A stretch of DNA of 7,749 bases, taken from the NCBI GenBank assembly GCA_002348585.1, contig DEBO01000148.1, positions 1 to 7,749 on the forward strand, written 5' to 3'. Below the pieces are notes generated by a model. That model did no database searches. It was not told where the DNA came from and saw nothing but the letters and a program-made list of their open reading frames with translations. The position numbers and the translations under genes were made by a program. This document shows, piece after piece, positions 6,712 through 7,749 of the stretch (position 1 is the stretch's first letter; every line of letters begins with the position of its first letter). Source of the DNA: Alphaproteobacteria bacterium UBA2954 (GTDB lineage: Bacteria; Pseudomonadota; Alphaproteobacteria; Puniceispirillales; Puniceispirillaceae).

Positions 6712-7749
6712 TCAGTCAGCTTTGTCTGCCCCCTGCCTTAGAACAGCTAACTTTGCCCAGGCTATTTCTGGGTCAACAGCGCCAAATCCTGCAAAAGTCC
6801 CAAATCCACAATCTGTTCCAGCCATAACGCGTTTAGTGCCAAATACAGATATGAAACGTTCTAACCTTTGTGAAACTACATCTGGGTGTTCAACAAAATT
6901 TGTTGTGCTGTCCAGCACGCCGGGTACCAGGATTTTATCTGCAGGCACTTCTTCTGCCCTATCTTTAAAGACGGACCATTCATGGGCGTGTCGCGGGTTT
7001 GACGTCTCAAATAAGACATAGCCTGCATGCGTGCTCATTAATGTGGAAAATACTTTATCCATAGAAATATCGCAAATATGAGGCCCTTCATAATTACCCC
7101 AACAGATATGCACTCTGATTTTATCCTTTGGTAGAGCCTCTAAGGCATAATTCAGGGCTGCAACATGGCTGTCAGCGATAGCAATAAATTCATCATCGCT
7201 CATTTCTGCAAAAAGCATATGTCTGGATAGAGCTAAATCAGGGCAATCAAGCTGAAGTTCGAGACCAGAATCAATGATAGTTTTATATTCAGATCTCATT
7301 ACTTCTGAAAGAGCCTCCAGATAATCTTGGCGGCTGGAGTAGTAATCATTCTGTAAAAAAAGTGAGATTACGCCAGGAGAAGCTGCGTTCATAAAGCCGC
7401 GCTTAACCCCATTTGCTGTCATAGCAGTTTTCAGATTGGTAATATCTTTCTCAAGCTCGCCATTATCCAAAGGTTTTATAGCGCCAGTGCACATGGGCCG
7501 AGCATAAGTTGGTGTGCCGCCACTGTCAGCTAGGCGTTGAAGGAAGCTAGGAAATTTTTTCAGATCTGCCGGTGCGTTACGGGGGCTATCACCCGAAAAT
7601 CCGGAGTAGCGATCTTTGACATACGTCGCATAAGATATCTTGGATGTCTCACCATCACTGACTACATCAATGCCAGCCTCTTTCTGGCGTCTCACCAGCA
7701 TATCGACATGAGCGGTCATGGTTTCATCAAACAGCTGTTGATCAAAGGG
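6712..7749 (-). CDS. MetE-core-like zinc-dependent methyltransferase, N-terminus outside the window
   Basis: This belongs to the cobalamin-independent methionine synthase C-terminal domain family (Meth_synt_2, COG0620), whose members move a methyl group to a thiol such as homocysteine. Counting from the Met at 7719, the four zinc ligands known in MetE are all in place: His204 and Cys206 (VHICWGN), Glu238 (LFETSNPRH) and Cys304 (AGTDCGFG). The early block QKEAGIDVVSDGE (12-24) is also typical. The frame stays open through the ten codons from 7749 to 7720 (PFDQQLFDET), so the Met at 7719 is internal and the true start, with the usual GS.PRP-type N-terminus, lies beyond the window. It is a stand-alone catalytic domain, far shorter than the roughly 750-residue two-domain MetE, so its methyl donor may differ. 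It ends 7 bp from the convergent GT-A-like gene. Confidence 0.9.
   Translation of the reverse strand, partial: PFDQQLFDETMTAHVDMLVRRQKEAGIDVVSDGETSKISYATYVKDRYSGFSGDSPRNAPADLKKFPSFLQRLADSGGTPTYARPMCTGAIKPLDNGELEKDITNLKTAMTANGVKRGFMNAASPGVISLFLQNDYYSSRQDYLEALSEVMRSEYKTIIDSGLELQLDCPDLALSRHMLFAEMSDDEFIAIADSHVAALNYALEALPKDKIRVHICWGNYEGPHICDISMDKVFSTLMSTHAGYVLFETSNPRHAHEWSVFKDRAEEVPADKILVPGVLDSTTNFVEHPDVVSQRLERFISVFGTKRVMAGTDCGFGTFAGFGAVDPEIAWAKLAVLRQGADKAD

Noticed and set aside
6905..6918. GTGCTG/CAGCAC inverted repeat that could look like a hairpin
   Set aside because: It is inside the methyltransferase coding region, encodes part of a conserved stretch, has only a 2-base loop and no U-tract.

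Overview
The window looks like an accessory carbohydrate-uptake locus from a Gram-negative bacterium, most likely a fairly AT-rich alphaproteobacterium and possibly marine. That placement is inferred from the style of the LacI-type regulator, its GAAANCGNTTTC operators, the export signal on the binding protein and the general gene layout. No marker gene fixes the taxon.

Positions 1-4744 hold four tightly packed minus-strand genes, read from high to low coordinates. They encode a LacI-family repressor (3680-4744), a periplasmic sugar-binding protein (2311-3654), a MalF-type permease (947-2242) and a MalG-type permease that runs off the left edge (950 to below 1). The repressor and binding-protein genes are 25 bp apart. 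A 10-bp stem-loop lies between the binding-protein and first permease genes. The two permease genes overlap by the 4-bp ATGA. No ATP-binding subunit is visible, so it must lie beyond position 1 or elsewhere in the genome. Both permeases carry unusual extra parts. The MalF-type protein has a DUF11-like beta-rich domain of about 85 residues in its first periplasmic loop, holding the protein's only two cysteines. The MalG-type protein has about 125 extra N-terminal residues with several hydrophobic segments ahead of the normal permease core.

Positions 4745-4898 form a divergent regulatory region. Two LacI-type operator palindromes, centred 22 bp apart, sit just upstream of the repressor gene. 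They suggest that the repressor controls its own operon, and perhaps the divergent gene as well.

Positions 4899-6704 on the plus strand encode a 601-residue cytoplasmic protein that I do not recognise as a named family. It shows the landmarks of a GT-A glycosyltransferase in the right order: DxD, a glycine loop, xED and a downstream histidine. It meets, tail to tail with a 7-bp gap, a minus-strand MetE-core-like methyltransferase gene (6712 to beyond 7749) whose start lies outside the window.

The simplest reading is a repressor-controlled importer for a sugar or glycoside, divergent from an undescribed GT-A-like enzyme that may make or remodel a related glycoside. The methyltransferase has no obvious link to the sugar genes.
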